The notes beneath the pieces are model-generated. The model had not been told where the DNA came from, searched no databases, and was given only the letters and a program-made list of their open reading frames with translations. This document shows positions 36,478 to 48,700 of a stretch of 64,000 nucleotides of DNA, piece after piece. This stretch comes from Diprion similis. Taxonomy: Eukaryota; Arthropoda; Insecta; Hymenoptera; Diprionidae. The position numbers were made by a program, and so were the translations under genes. The stretch lies in NCBI RefSeq assembly GCF_021155765.1, contig NC_060114.1, positions 3,100,001 to 3,164,000 on the forward strand. The letters are read 5' to 3'. How positions within the stretch are numbered: the stretch's first letter is position 1; every line of letters starts with the position of its first letter.

Positions 36478-38674
36478 TTATAACATATAGGCGTGTTATA
36501 TATAACTCTTGAATATTTCCCAGCGCTGAACATCGAGTCACCTAATTTTAATGTTTGATTGTCCGAACTAGGCTCGGTTGCAATTGGATCGGATAATCGA
36601 GAATCTACTGTATTCAGTATCAGTCAACTTACTTATATTCTGTTATGTCCAAGATTTTGTTGTGCTTTACGCAATCGCGTATGAAATCCACGAGATATGC
36701 ATCCCCGCCTCCAATGTAAGCATTTTTGCTAGTAAATTTTATCAACGAGTTTTCGGATACGACTCCTCCGTTGGCCTTAAACATTGTTACGTTTCAATTA
36801 TGATTTAGAAAAAGTACATCGTAGATGATCTAAAATTGTATTCACTGTTGTTTGGATTTTTTTGTAACTGAAAAAAACTGTAAGAAAAAATTTCCGTTTC
36901 CAAAAGACTCTTTCAGAGTCATAAAATTTATCGATTAGAAGCTTCTAATTATAAAACTGTTCTTAAATTGTTGATATTTTAGATTACATTACTCAAATTT
37001 GCTCGGATACATCGCAATTAAATAGTAGAAACGTTTTTTCATTTGTATTCATCGTTATTGACGCAAATAACATTTCCTGAGATTTTTCATACAGAATTAT
37101 TTCTTGCAATGTACCCTCGATAAATTCCATCAAATATTTAAAATTTAGAAACTCAAATAGACTATGACTAATTATTCTGATCAATTGAATGATGCACAAC
37201 CGATCTCACGTTGGTCGAGATATCGGTGAGTATCATCTGCAAATAGCTTGCTCAGATTCAGGGAAAATTCCTTGACGAAAATATGGTTTGCTACTACCGA
37301 TGCCAAAGAGTTTCGATCATCATTTTGATGCGGTTCCGACATATCTTAGAACTAATTCAAGTTTGCGACTAACATTGTAAATGACTATTAATCGACGAGT
37401 GTAATCGTTAGCTTGAATCTGTTCATCGGATTTCTTTGTAAAGGTTAGATTCATGTGAGAGTTGTAAAAGAAACTATTGATCCGAATATCCAAGGTGCGC
37501 TTTTTGTGAGATAATTGCTGTCGTGGGAAAGGTTATACAATCTGACAGTTGGGAATTTGAGTTTTCTGGAGCGAGTCGGGTTGTTTTTTTTTTTTGTTTT
37601 TTTTTTTCAAACGTCAAAATAATGATTTTCGATGCAGTAAGGAAAAAGGTTAAGTGGGAACTGCAGGATGGTGCTCAATTGTCGATAAACATTTGAATTT
37701 GTCATTGAATTTTGTTTAACACAAACCACACTCACTATTATGAGTTCGCTTAGTTCAGATTCTTCTCCTTCATTTAGTTCCACTAGCCGGAATTGAATGG
37801 GTTGCCCCATATATTCAAACAGCATATTTATTATTAGCAAGAGTCAATACGGGCTTACACTTTTCAACGCATTGTGCAGAAATTTGAAATACGACCCCGA
37901 TGAAAATAAAAACCAAAGAAGAACAAGTGGGCAAGCATGCCTGCCTATTCCATAGACTTATCACAATTAGACTAATGATTCGTTGACTGAGGACCTGAGG
38001 ACACATCCTCAATCAACGAATGATTGGACAGAGTTTCCGGAAAAATTCACCAGATGACGCCGCGACAGATGTATAGTAATGTTCAAAGCTTTGTAACATC
38101 CGACCGCCCCACCACAATTTTTTCCTTTCTATTCCATAGACTAACCAACCACGCCTAACTTCAGTACAAGAATCCTGCGACAAGCCCAAAAGTTACTAGA
38201 TATTACCTAGTTACATACATCTAACTACCTTTTATCAATTGAAAGGATATACTTACCTCAAAGGTCGCGAGATCCTTTTACAGAACTTCAGTAATGATAC
38301 AGCTATCATTTAAACCGTTAAAAGTGTTATTTAGCATTAATCAAGCCTACAAAAACCCCTAGAGTAAAACTACAGGAGAGCAAAGACTAAACGCCGTATT
38401 ATAGGCAGGCATGTCTTACACGGAGTAGTTCCGTCGGTAATGATACCATAGACACAACCAATATATATCCCCGACAATACTGCGCTTGCATCTATATTTA
38501 TATCCAATGCTTGCATACACGTATAAATACATACATATATACTTGTTTCTTTTATATTATCAGAATATTCACTTTTATCAATATATATATATCTCAATAT
38601 CTCAAAATATATAAACTAAAACATTCTTCTTAAATGACCAAATTATTATATTACTTGCGTTATTACTAATATTA

Positions 38675-38736
38675 TTATATTTGAATTGTTACTATTAATC
38701 TAAATTACAATTATATTTGAATTGTTACTATTAATC
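38675..38736 (+). repeat. Short tandem duplication in AT-rich DNA
   Basis: ttatatttgaattgttacta ttaatc occurs twice (38675-38700 and 38711-38736) ten bases apart. Confidence 0.7.
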
Positions 38737-39614
38737 CACTATTCTTACAAACCTAAGTATCTGGGAAATTACTACGCTTATTCCCGTAGTTCCCGTATCA
38801 AAGAAATACTACAAGCCAAATCTAAGTTAACAAAACAATTTTGATTCCAAATAATATTACAAGCTTGTACTACCGGCGAATCTAGTTCATACCATGTCGC
38901 ACCACCGTCAACCTAAAGCTAGGTGACGCAACTCAAATTCTCGGAATCAGTGCGCTGCACTGGCAACGTTGCGGAACCTTGAGGGATATAATCAATTGTA
39001 GATGAAAAAGCCTATCGGCCGATATTACTTTATCTTCAATATTAAATATTAAACATTATGAATAAACCCTGGAGTAACCCCGCAAACGTTAAATTACTAT
39101 ATACATACTCAAACGCAACACACCCCCAAACACCTGTTCAATCTAACACACCTGCGCGTTCCTTTTACACAATTATTATAATTCGATAATAAACCAAACA
39201 GCTATTGTTTACCTAATATTAAAAGACATTTTTGAGTCCTTACATGAAGCCACCAGCGAAATACATCCAAAATTCAAATTATTAAATATTATAAAACCGA
39301 ACAAAGAAAGCTTTGGTAGCCAGCTAGAAGCTAGCCGGGCTACGCAAAGCAAACCATATAAGGTAACAACCAAGACGCTAATTAGGTCACCTTGATCGGA
39401 ACCAATCACAGTCGAGCTACCCCAAAATTTTCACTTACCCGGACCAACCAAAGCCCAAAATCAGGGTGTGATATCTCCGGAATGTGTGAATGATTTTCAA
39501 CAAAACTCACAGGACCAAAAGATCTTATCCATCTGACCTTGCTCTATAAATTTGATTGACATGTGTCTGCCAGTTTCAAAGTTATTAACTTCCAAAGTTG
39601 ATGTAAAATGAAAA

Positions 39615-39649
39615 TTCTTTTTCTTCTTCTTCTTCTTCTTCTTCTTCTC
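39615..39649 (+). repeat. (CTT)n microsatellite
   Basis: An uninterrupted run of about ten ttc/ctt units within AT-rich sequence; no gene context. Confidence 0.85.
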
Positions 39650-40358
39650 CGCCCCTAGTCTTGGGACCTCAATAAGTGAAGAACGGCTACACGCATTAAG
39701 TTCAAATTTAAAAGGGGGGTCACTGCTATTGAAATCTCGCCCCCTATTGATTTCGAAGTAAATCCGAACATGCACTCCAAAGGAAAAAATTATTGAAATC
39801 TTGAGGCACGGAACGCTGCTTGGGACCTCATTATGTATTGAACCGCTATGCATATTCAACTCTGAATTCGAAAAAGTAGTAAAAGAAATTTGAGGTTATG
39901 TTTGTGAACATTACTTTACCATTAGTGCCAACTAGCGGTAGCGCTGAAAAACAAAAACTGCAGCGTAAGCGTACTTCCCCCACCACGCAAATTTTGACGA
40001 GTCCCCAGACCTGTATGTAAGACCGTGCTTCTACACCTTTAAATATCGTTCACAATTGACTTTGTGCAGTGGTAGTGTAGTTCGGAAGTTGGAACTACGA
40101 ATACCATGCGCGAGTTCACTGCAATCAATTATTGTAAGCAGCAATGTGTAATGTTTATTTTATGTTGAGGAGATTAAATAAAACAAATTATGATATTCAC
40201 TGACCGTAAACAATTGTTTATATTTTGGTGATAGGAATTTGGCCAAGTGATCGTTGCAAGATATTATCAGGATCTGATCATTGACATTAACAATAGGTTT
40301 TATTTTGTAGAAACATATCTTGTAGAGAGAAAAAATGTCAATGATTATTTAACAACAT

Positions 40359-40818
40359 ATTTTGACTTGTTTATCAATAAATTATTAAAATTAAAGACAA
40401 AACGGACGACACAGTACTCTATAAGGATGAGAAAACATCCGTATGCAATGAAATAGTATCACAAATTTCAAGTACAAACAAAGAACAATTTTCATTAAAG
40501 ACAAACGTGTAATATCATGAAATTACACTTAACAAATAAGACAAAATGGCATTGACTGTTTGAAACATATTTGATCGTAGCAATAGTCTTCATACGCTTC
40601 AGCAATCTTTAACTATTTTAATTGGCGTATGACTCGTTAATCAATAAATTATTACAATTAATGACAGAACAGACGACACAGTACTCTATAAGGATGTGAA
40701 AACATCCGTATGCAATGAAATAATGATATCACAAATTTCGAGGAACTGCCAAAGGACAGTTTTCATATTAGACATACGTGTGATATCATGAAATTACACT
40801 TAACAAATAACAAAATGT
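40359..40818 (+). repeat. Direct duplication, two copies of about 190 bp
   Basis: 40359-40553 and 40623-40818 share gacgacacagtactctataagg, gaaaacatccgtatgcaatgaaata, gtgatatcatgaaattacacttaacaaat and more in the same order, about 80-85% alike by eye, separated by about 70 bp. A short open frame over the first copy (40247-40456) is not supported by the second. Confidence 0.65.
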
Positions 40819-40860
40819 CTCTAATTATAACTGCTTCGACTCGAATTTATATATTTACAG

Positions 40861-40940
40861 AAGAGCCGCGTGGCTGAATACTTAAATTCGGAATCCTCTT
40901 CAAAGTTGTGGTTTCCTCGGATCGATCCTTTTCCCGAACA
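40861..40940 (+). repeat. tRNA-like SINE head
   Basis: A box-A-like gtggctgaata (40870-40880) and a box-B-like ggatcgatcc (40919-40928) are spaced as in a tRNA, followed by non-tRNA sequence. No acceptor-stem pairing is evident. A weak call. Confidence 0.35.
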
Positions 40941-42147
40941 GGGCGTCGTCAAATTATCGTAGGCACATTTAAGATAGTTATGGCACTTTCAACCAACAAA
41001 TTTTCCCGAAGGATTCCAAAGATTATAGCTGATACATTTAAAAACGTAGACACGACTGTCTCCTACGCAGGCCACGAGTCGAGAGAGCGATCGCCGACCA
41101 CACAATCTTCCAGCTCATAGATACAGTTCAAATGTGGTGTCGCCAAGCGCACCACATTATTTAAAATCTTATGGTGATAATTACAAACGCCTGTATCGTT
41201 ACAAATGGGAGAAGGAACAGCAGAATTAGTGCAGAGCCTTGCAATCTTCAAGCTTCTGCACTGCACTGCACCGCGAATCAAACCACTGCACCGACCAATC
41301 ACAATAGACGCCTTGACAATTCACGCAGAATCCTTCCAGCATTACTCTCTCTCTTGGTTTTTATCTGCAGTGTGCTACTTGTTCTCAATAGATGCTAGTG
41401 ATAAAATCCTCTAGCACTTGAATTCCAACGACGTAACTTGCCCGATTTACAACCGAATTTATAAGATTGCGTTAAAATCGTCCATTTCTATTTTGTATTT
41501 TTATATCAGAATATATTCAACCTAAAACAAATTCCAATTTTTAAAGAAATTTCCTTCCATTGAATCAACTCAACGCTGCTGTGATCCAGTCCTCCATTAG
41601 AAGGTAAGAATACTTTATTTTAATACTTTATAACAAACATTCCCTTTTTCCCAAATTTACCTGATTAGCGCGATAGAACAACCGCTGTCCATGTATTTCG
41701 ATACTTTATCGGTAAAATTCGTAACCGAAAATACTGATGTCAGTCCCAATCCTCTTTAGTCAGTCTAATCCTCTTTGCGGGTACGTATCTTCGTAGCGGG
41801 CCGTGACGTCATACCAGGGTAATAACTATAGAGTTCGTTCCGATATTAGCTCCCAGAGTTGTCAACAATCTCTTATCTTTTTTGCGCAGCCTAGTTCGCA
41901 AACTAGCTCTGTCCTTATCCTAGGGACTTTTAGCGCTGCCAGTTAATTTCGGAACGCACCCGTAATAATCAACTCGAAGTAAACGTTTCCGTACTATTAG
42001 TTAACACCGCTACCCATATTACTCTTTGCCCATATTTTGAACCCCTTTTCATTCCTACAGTCTTGTCTTCTACTTCCATTCTATTTCTAGGTCCATGGTC
42101 ATGAAAATCGATTATCGAAATTCGAAGCTGGCACCACTGTTGGCACA

Positions 42148-42548
42148 CCGGCACCAGTGTTGCCAGATCAGGGGTTTTCCCCCTAGATTTAGGAAGTTTT
42201 GAAGCGTCTAGGGGAAAAGAATCTTCAGGGTTTTTTTTCAGGGGGTTTTATTTTGATCTTATGAGCAGTGTAATCACGCATTGCCTTATTAGTTAAAATG
42301 GATTTTTGATCATAAATAATATCATTCTAGAGAAATTTATGAATTTGTTATTTATCAATGCGGCAATACCTCGACCGCATTTGTTTGGCCTTGTCTCGGC
42401 CATCTGCGCTCAGCGCAAAACATGTGTACCATATTTATAATGCCATCCATACCCGCTATTTTATTAGGAAAAAATCTAGGGGAAAATCTAGGGGATTTTT
42501 ATTTCCAATTTAGGGGGATTTAGGGGCGAATGTTGGCAGACTTGGAGG
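42148..42548. mobile_element. Imperfect inverted-repeat element just upstream of Nup133
   Basis: The left end gtgttgccagatcaggggttttcccc and the right end, inverted, aagtctgccaacattcgcccc are similar. Internal repeats of (ct)aggggaaaa/tctaggggatttt are frequent. It ends about 190 bp before the Nup133 start codon. No ORF. Confidence 0.45.
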
Positions 42549-42740
42549 GAAGTTGATTGAGCTATATGGCAACACTGACCGGCACACCGGATTCGAAAAT
42601 GGGCACTGAAACAAACTATGAAAAGGTTATGTTGTCGGATTAATGTCAAATTCGGTTAAATTACAATTTCTGATGCGTACTTGCCAGTTTCAAAAATCAA
42701 ATTTTCTTGAAACATTTATTCATCCCAATACCTATTCGAA

Positions 42741-45700
42741 ATGGATCGTCCGAGTATGAGTGCATCTTTGGGAAACACTCTAACCTCACCACGGAAGAGA
42801 ATGTCATTAACACAATCCCTGAAGAAGAGTAATTCGTAAGAAATCCTCCTGCTGTATCATTATTTTCGCAATCCTTATCTCAGAATTCAGGAAACATTTC
42901 CCGAATTTTTCATGTCAATGAATGATTAAAAAATTTCGAAATACGTTTTCACCAAATGTAAACAATGTTTGGGATTGAATTCGTTGGATGAAGAAAAATA
43001 CGATATTTTTTCGAAAGCATTCCAAGCAATCGATGCAAGTTCTCATTTATACTTCCATCGCCTTGAACTAAAGTTTCCTACAGAACGAAACTGTGCAAAA
43101 CAATAATTTCTCAGGATCGTTCATAGACTACAATGGATAATTAAAGATACCGGTAACAGAAAATTGATACTTTTTAATAATCTTATTACAAGATTCATGT
43201 TCATGGAGTATTTACCAAATTATTGTAATCATAAGTTATGGTAATATTGTTGAGAATACTAAAGTACATGCTACTAAAGTTATAATTTAAAGCTCAAGTA
43301 TCATCAAAGCTTTTGTTTCCAATTGCATCAAAATGGTTGAAAATATATCAGATTGGAGCGATTTGTTTCTGCAATGGCTCATTTTATTTAGAAGACCATA
43401 TTGTACAAATCAAATCAGACAGTGTCTTTTAATCATAATCGCACATCTAATTATTTAGTATTATAACATTGCACCAATTTTCATTATGGTCAACTAATGG
43501 CAATATCCAATTGAGCACTGGAAGAAAGAAGAAAACGTCGAAGTACATAGAAAATAGTCTTCTAAATAAAATGAGCTGTGGTGCAGTGAAACAGATCCAA
43601 CTGCTAGATTTTCAACCGTTTCGAAGTGATTTAAAATTAAGCATCGTTATGTAAAATCTCGTTTAAAATCCTAGCAATTTAGATTTGGGTATTTTTAAAA
43701 GGATCTTCGCAGCTTATGAACATAATAATTTTTTGTGACAACGCACATACATAGGCACTACTGAACATACCGTAGAACATCTAAAGTATCGTAAGATTTT
43801 CCCTCTGATCGTCTTCCAAATCTGGCTTGTAATCAAAATTTCCTTATTACTTCTCATCTGAATATGAATTTTTCAATTCCAGAGTAATAAGCATTTCGGG
43901 GCGATCGAATCAGTCCACCCAAGTAATATGCAAGACGGCTGGCCATGTCGTGGAAAGTTTCGGGCCTTCTTTACCGGTTCTTGTAACCGAGGCGTTGACG
44001 TTTGTAGATCGAAACGCCGCAGTCAGCGTGAGCGTGTCTTTGGATGGATGGGCTTGGCTGGTTTGCGGACGCAGGCTTCTTGTGTGGCAGTGCAAGACGA
44101 CCATTCACGATCCCAAGCTGAGACGGACCTTTAACAGCCAATGTCGAGAGTTGCTACTTCCTCAAAGCGACCTTGCTCACACAGCTGACTCCATTGCTGT
44201 CTGGCTGACTCCGGGTCATCAGGTTAGGTGCAAATCTAGGTGTAACAAAGAATAACATACCTGAAGTTTCGATCGATTAAGCTTCAAGATTGGTTGAAAG
44301 CTGTTCCAATAATAATTGAATAAATTGCTCTAAGACTTGGTCATAATTTTAATAATTCTGTACTTTTCAATAGTCTCTCAGGCTTCATTCAATCTTTAGA
44401 AATTCATCTTCTAATCACAGTATTGGTAGAAAAGTTTGGTTTTTGAGCAAACTTGGTTCATCGAAACTTCAAGCATATAGGTCATAAAGAATAAAGAATC
44501 CGGTAAACACAAAATCAACCAATTTATTCAAAGCAGATGAGAAAGAAATCTGACAAATTAGGAAGCGCTGCATCCAATTATTGTGGTAATCCAGGCTGCG
44601 ATAATAAGATTCATTTTTACTGAAAATATTCAACTTGAATCTGGGAGATTTTGGTTTGCCTGTAAGGCTATTGTAATTTTTTTTTTTTTTTTTCTCAGTT
44701 TCAAGATAAACCAGTTTTTACAAATTTTACAGATATACTTATTCTCAAAAAAACGTAACTTTTGAAACACTTGATGCATGGTGACGTTTTTTTCTGGTTA
44801 AAAAATATGCTCATATTTATTGAATTTCAGGAGATCCAAAGTTAAAGCAGATCGATTCAAAATTCTGGGAATTATTGAAAATTTCATATCATATATTTTA
44901 TCAACAGAATCGTGACTTTCTCGACAAGCATTTACTTGTCAATATTATGTGTCTGTAGTTGCTTATAAATCAGTAGCAAAATTTTGTCAAAAAACTGTTT
45001 TGGCTGGCTAACATATTTTTGCTGATAATTATCATAATCGTGTGATTGATGAAAGGTTTTTGCATTAGAAAACTTACTACGGGTAGCATTTTTCGAGGCT
45101 CGTTCGAAAAATAATTGCCAAGAAAAAATAAAATATGCAATTGCCAAAAAGCGTGCTTGTATTTTTTCGCTTTGTTTTTCATTATGTTTAACAATTCTGG
45201 TGATTTCAAACCAATCTAACTGAGCTTTGAATCTTCCAAAAGTAAAGAAAAATTCGCATATTTTTTAAACGAAACAATCAAATGTTACAGCGTATTAAAA
45301 AAAAAAGCATACTTGCAAAATATGTAGAAACAGGGTGTTTGTAAAAAAAAATGTTAACAGTTATACAGGCGAACAAAAAGTTTTGGGGGTCGTGGGAATA
45401 AAAAAACCGTGCAATTATCGTGGCACACCCGGCAGAAGCGACCTCTTAAGCGTTTTTATATTTTCGAATTAAACTCATTTCAAGTGTAATGTATGTTCAA
45501 CTAAAATACATTTATGAACGGTGATTGTTAAATGAAATCATCATAAAAAAAATTGCTTATTGCTCTAATTCCATTGCACTTACGTAACAATTTAGTGTGA
45601 CAGTTTTCCATCACAGTTCATCGATTCATTCTCCATAGCAAGGTGCTCCATAAGAAATTCCTTAAGAAATCTGGGTCTTCTTAAATTGGCCAAACAATGA

Positions 45701-48700
45701 TGTACTATATTTCTTTCGAGTCGTGCGAATTTGTCGTCACAATCTTCCTGGTTCCTGTTTTGGAAACTGAATCGGCCAACTCACGAAAACGTTGGGTTGG
45801 ATTAAGCTTCAGAATGCATATTAATATATATATAACAGACTTCAGATGATTCTATGTTTCAGTTTTCTACATTTCACCTTTTTGTATTTTGTCTTTTCCA
45901 TATTTGAACATTTTAATTTTCTACTTTCTAATCCTTCTACAATTTCTATCCCCATTCAAAAATGTTTCACAAAGTTTTGATGGCGTCGATTACTTGTGGA
46001 ATTTTTTCACATTTACATTCCTCGAACTAATTTGAAAATCGAATTCTTTCTTCAATCTTTCAATCCCAAGGTTCCAAGCTGCATGGCTGTATCTCCTGAA
46101 GGCGTAGTTCGCTACTGGTCAAGCGTCGCTCATGAGGGATCGTCGGTGGAAACGAGTGCAGAATTGGCTGGACAGGAGGTCGATTGTCTAACTTACGTAC
46201 CAGGGCACGGATGCATTTTAGCAACAACGACTTGCACAGTGGCGCTGTTGCAACCTCAATTTAACAGCGGACGAAACAGCATTTCTTGCCGAGTTCTTCG
46301 CACCAGCCAAGGCTGGCTAGGAGGCATAAGTCGCAGGATGTCCTCCTTGATCTTTGGAGCCATGCCTCAATCTCCAGTCACAGAAACAGTAATCAATTTT
46401 CAATTCTTTTAGCATATATCGAAGGGTTAGCTTCGCTCGAAATTTGGTGTGACCACCACTCGTGAAATCTTATGAAATCTAGTCAAATTGTATGAAATCC
46501 CAGGAAATCAATGGATATCTCATGAAACCTGTTGAAATCGAGTGAAATGTTTTGAAATCCCGAAATTTTAAGAAGCTTCTTGAATCTCGTGAAATCTTGT
46601 TAAATCCTGTAAAATCTTGGAGAGTCAAGGAAATCCCTAAAATCCTATAAAATATTTTGAAAACCTGTAAAATCCTGTGAAATCTCGTGAAATCATTTAG
46701 AATAACTTATTTTTGTAAATCCAATAATCTTCTGAAACCTCATGAAGTGTTTTGAAATTGTTTGAAATCCTGTGAGATCCTGTAAAATCTTGTTGAATCC
46801 TAAGAAATCTTTTAGATCTCAAGATATGTCCGAAATTGAATGAAATCTTCTGATATCTCGTGAAATCTTATTAAAAGCATAAAATCATGTGAAATCTTCT
46901 GAAATCTTGCATTCCTGAAATCTGCTACACATGCAAAATGATGAGTGGATAATCCTTTGGTATTTATAGACAATTATTCAATCCTAGTCGCACATTTTCA
47001 TTAAGTTGATTGAATTTGATGGGAAATTCAAATATTAAGTGTAGCCTGTAGCAAATGATCTTTGAATAACAGCTGATTTTTCACACGGCGATAGAATTTG
47101 TGACGTTTCTATATGACCTTCAATATTTCTGGATCTGCAATAACGTACGTTAGTAAGCCGCAGCTTCTGCACGGTCCCTCTAAAAATAAAGTTACATTCG
47201 ACTTTTTCTTCCTCATTCAATTGTCTAGTAACGGTACTTTTCATTTATTTTTTTAGACGCATGCAAAGTTTATTTTTCTTACTAAATCAGTGTTTTGGCA
47301 AACAGTAGATTCGGAAGTATGTATCACTTATTCGTAGAATGTTGATGCAGAATTCAAAATTGCATGTTCAATGGTTGCCTAAAAGTGGTTGGTTTTTTTT
47401 TTCTTTAAGCAGTCTTGAAAAGAATTTTATTACAGAACTTAATAAAATTCTTTTCAAGACTACGTCAGTTAAAAAAAAAGCAAAATCAGTTTTTATAGAG
47501 TGTATAAAGTTCTGGTCAATTTAAACATGACAGAATTTTTTCAGATCTCACGAGATATGTCTAGAAACTTTATCGATTCCGAATTGACATTTCACTAAAT
47601 TTCACTAGAGTGCATGGAATTTCATAAGATCTCCAGTTTTGTTGCCTTGAACAGTAAGATTTTGACTTATGTGGTGATATTCGTTTTTCAGAAACTTGTC
47701 AAGGTCACTTGTACATCGCTCGGTGAAAAAGCATCCAGAGTCTTGATATTAGCAGGCACCTCTCTGCAATACTGGTCATTTCCACACGGCGAGGCGGAGA
47801 AGATGGAATTTGACGAAGACATTGGTCACACAATTTCGCAAGGTTTTCAACGAAGATTTTGGGTATGCAATTTTAGAGAATATCATTAATTCCAGATTTC
47901 TGTACTGTTTGAGGGGCCATACTGTGTGTCCATGAGGAAATGCACACCTTACCTGCGTACGGCAAGTCGTTCGAATCTTATTGGCCGACATTTACCGCCT
48001 GATTGAGCAGCTGATGCAATACTAATTGCGATAGTCAGAAAATGTCCCTAGGAACCCACAGCTAAGAGTGGGCTCCTAGGGATATTTTCTAACTGTCGCG
48101 ATTAGTATTGCATCGATTGCTCAATTCGAAGATTCGAACGACTTGATGCACGCGCATAAGGTGTGCACTTTCCTCATGGACAGACGGTATATGAGTATAC
48201 ATCTGAAAGGGTGAGTTATTCTTCAAGGTTTACATTTACAATCAATTGTTCAATTAGATTGGCTTTGACTGATTCAAAAGTATGTAGCTTCAATGAGCTT
48301 CATTTTGCTATTGACAATAAAGTCGACCATTTTGCTGCATCAAAAGTTTTGTGCTGACCATAATATTTAGTGCAACTTCAGAAACGGCTCAAACCAATTT
48401 ACTTTAAATTTGAAGATAGCATTTTTAGACAGTTTATCCGCTATGACACCGTACGAATTTTTTTTTACTGAATAGCAAGTGTTGGAAATTAGAATTTTCT
48501 GCCGGTTACAATCTTCGGTATGCCATTGACGTATTTAATGGTTCTATCCAAGACTCCACAAGCCTTTAAATTATCCAGCTCAGATCTCAGAGTTAACGGA
48601 TAGTCCCGCTGTTTCTTGGTCTGATCTTTGAAGATGTAAAAACCATCACACAACGTGGATCGGTTGGAGAAAACCCATAGAGCGGATCCCATTGATGGAA

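Larger units (their letters stand above)
34220..36610. mobile_element. pogo/Tigger-like element with TA target site, hosting nested insertions
   Basis: The left end cagtagaacctcgtttatcc and the right end (reverse complement cagtagattctcgattatcc) are inverted repeats of about 24 bp of the kind seen in pogo/Tigger elements, flanked by TA on both sides (34218-34219 and 36611-36612). No transposase ORF remains. The left interior (34370-34740) has motifs such as gggcaaaatgg / cgaaatgggcacccc. A fold-back element (34948-36477) and, inside that, a solo LTR account for most of the length. Confidence 0.65.
36611..42147. other. Intergenic region between the Rap1-type gene and Nup133
   Basis: No supported coding exon apart from the repeats listed separately. 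Good isolated donors exist on the minus strand (for example aacctttgag|gtaagtata near 38256) and on the plus strand (gaag|gtaaga near 41602). They could belong to 5' UTR exons of the flanking genes but cannot be tied to them. Confidence 0.4.

Noticed and set aside
39497..39859. Minus-strand open frame of 120 codons
   Set aside because: It contains a poly-Lys stretch from the CTT microsatellite and no conserved motif; likely chance.
43469..43654. Open frame in Nup133 intron 1
   Set aside because: Exons 1 and 2 join in phase without it, and it shows no nucleoporin similarity.
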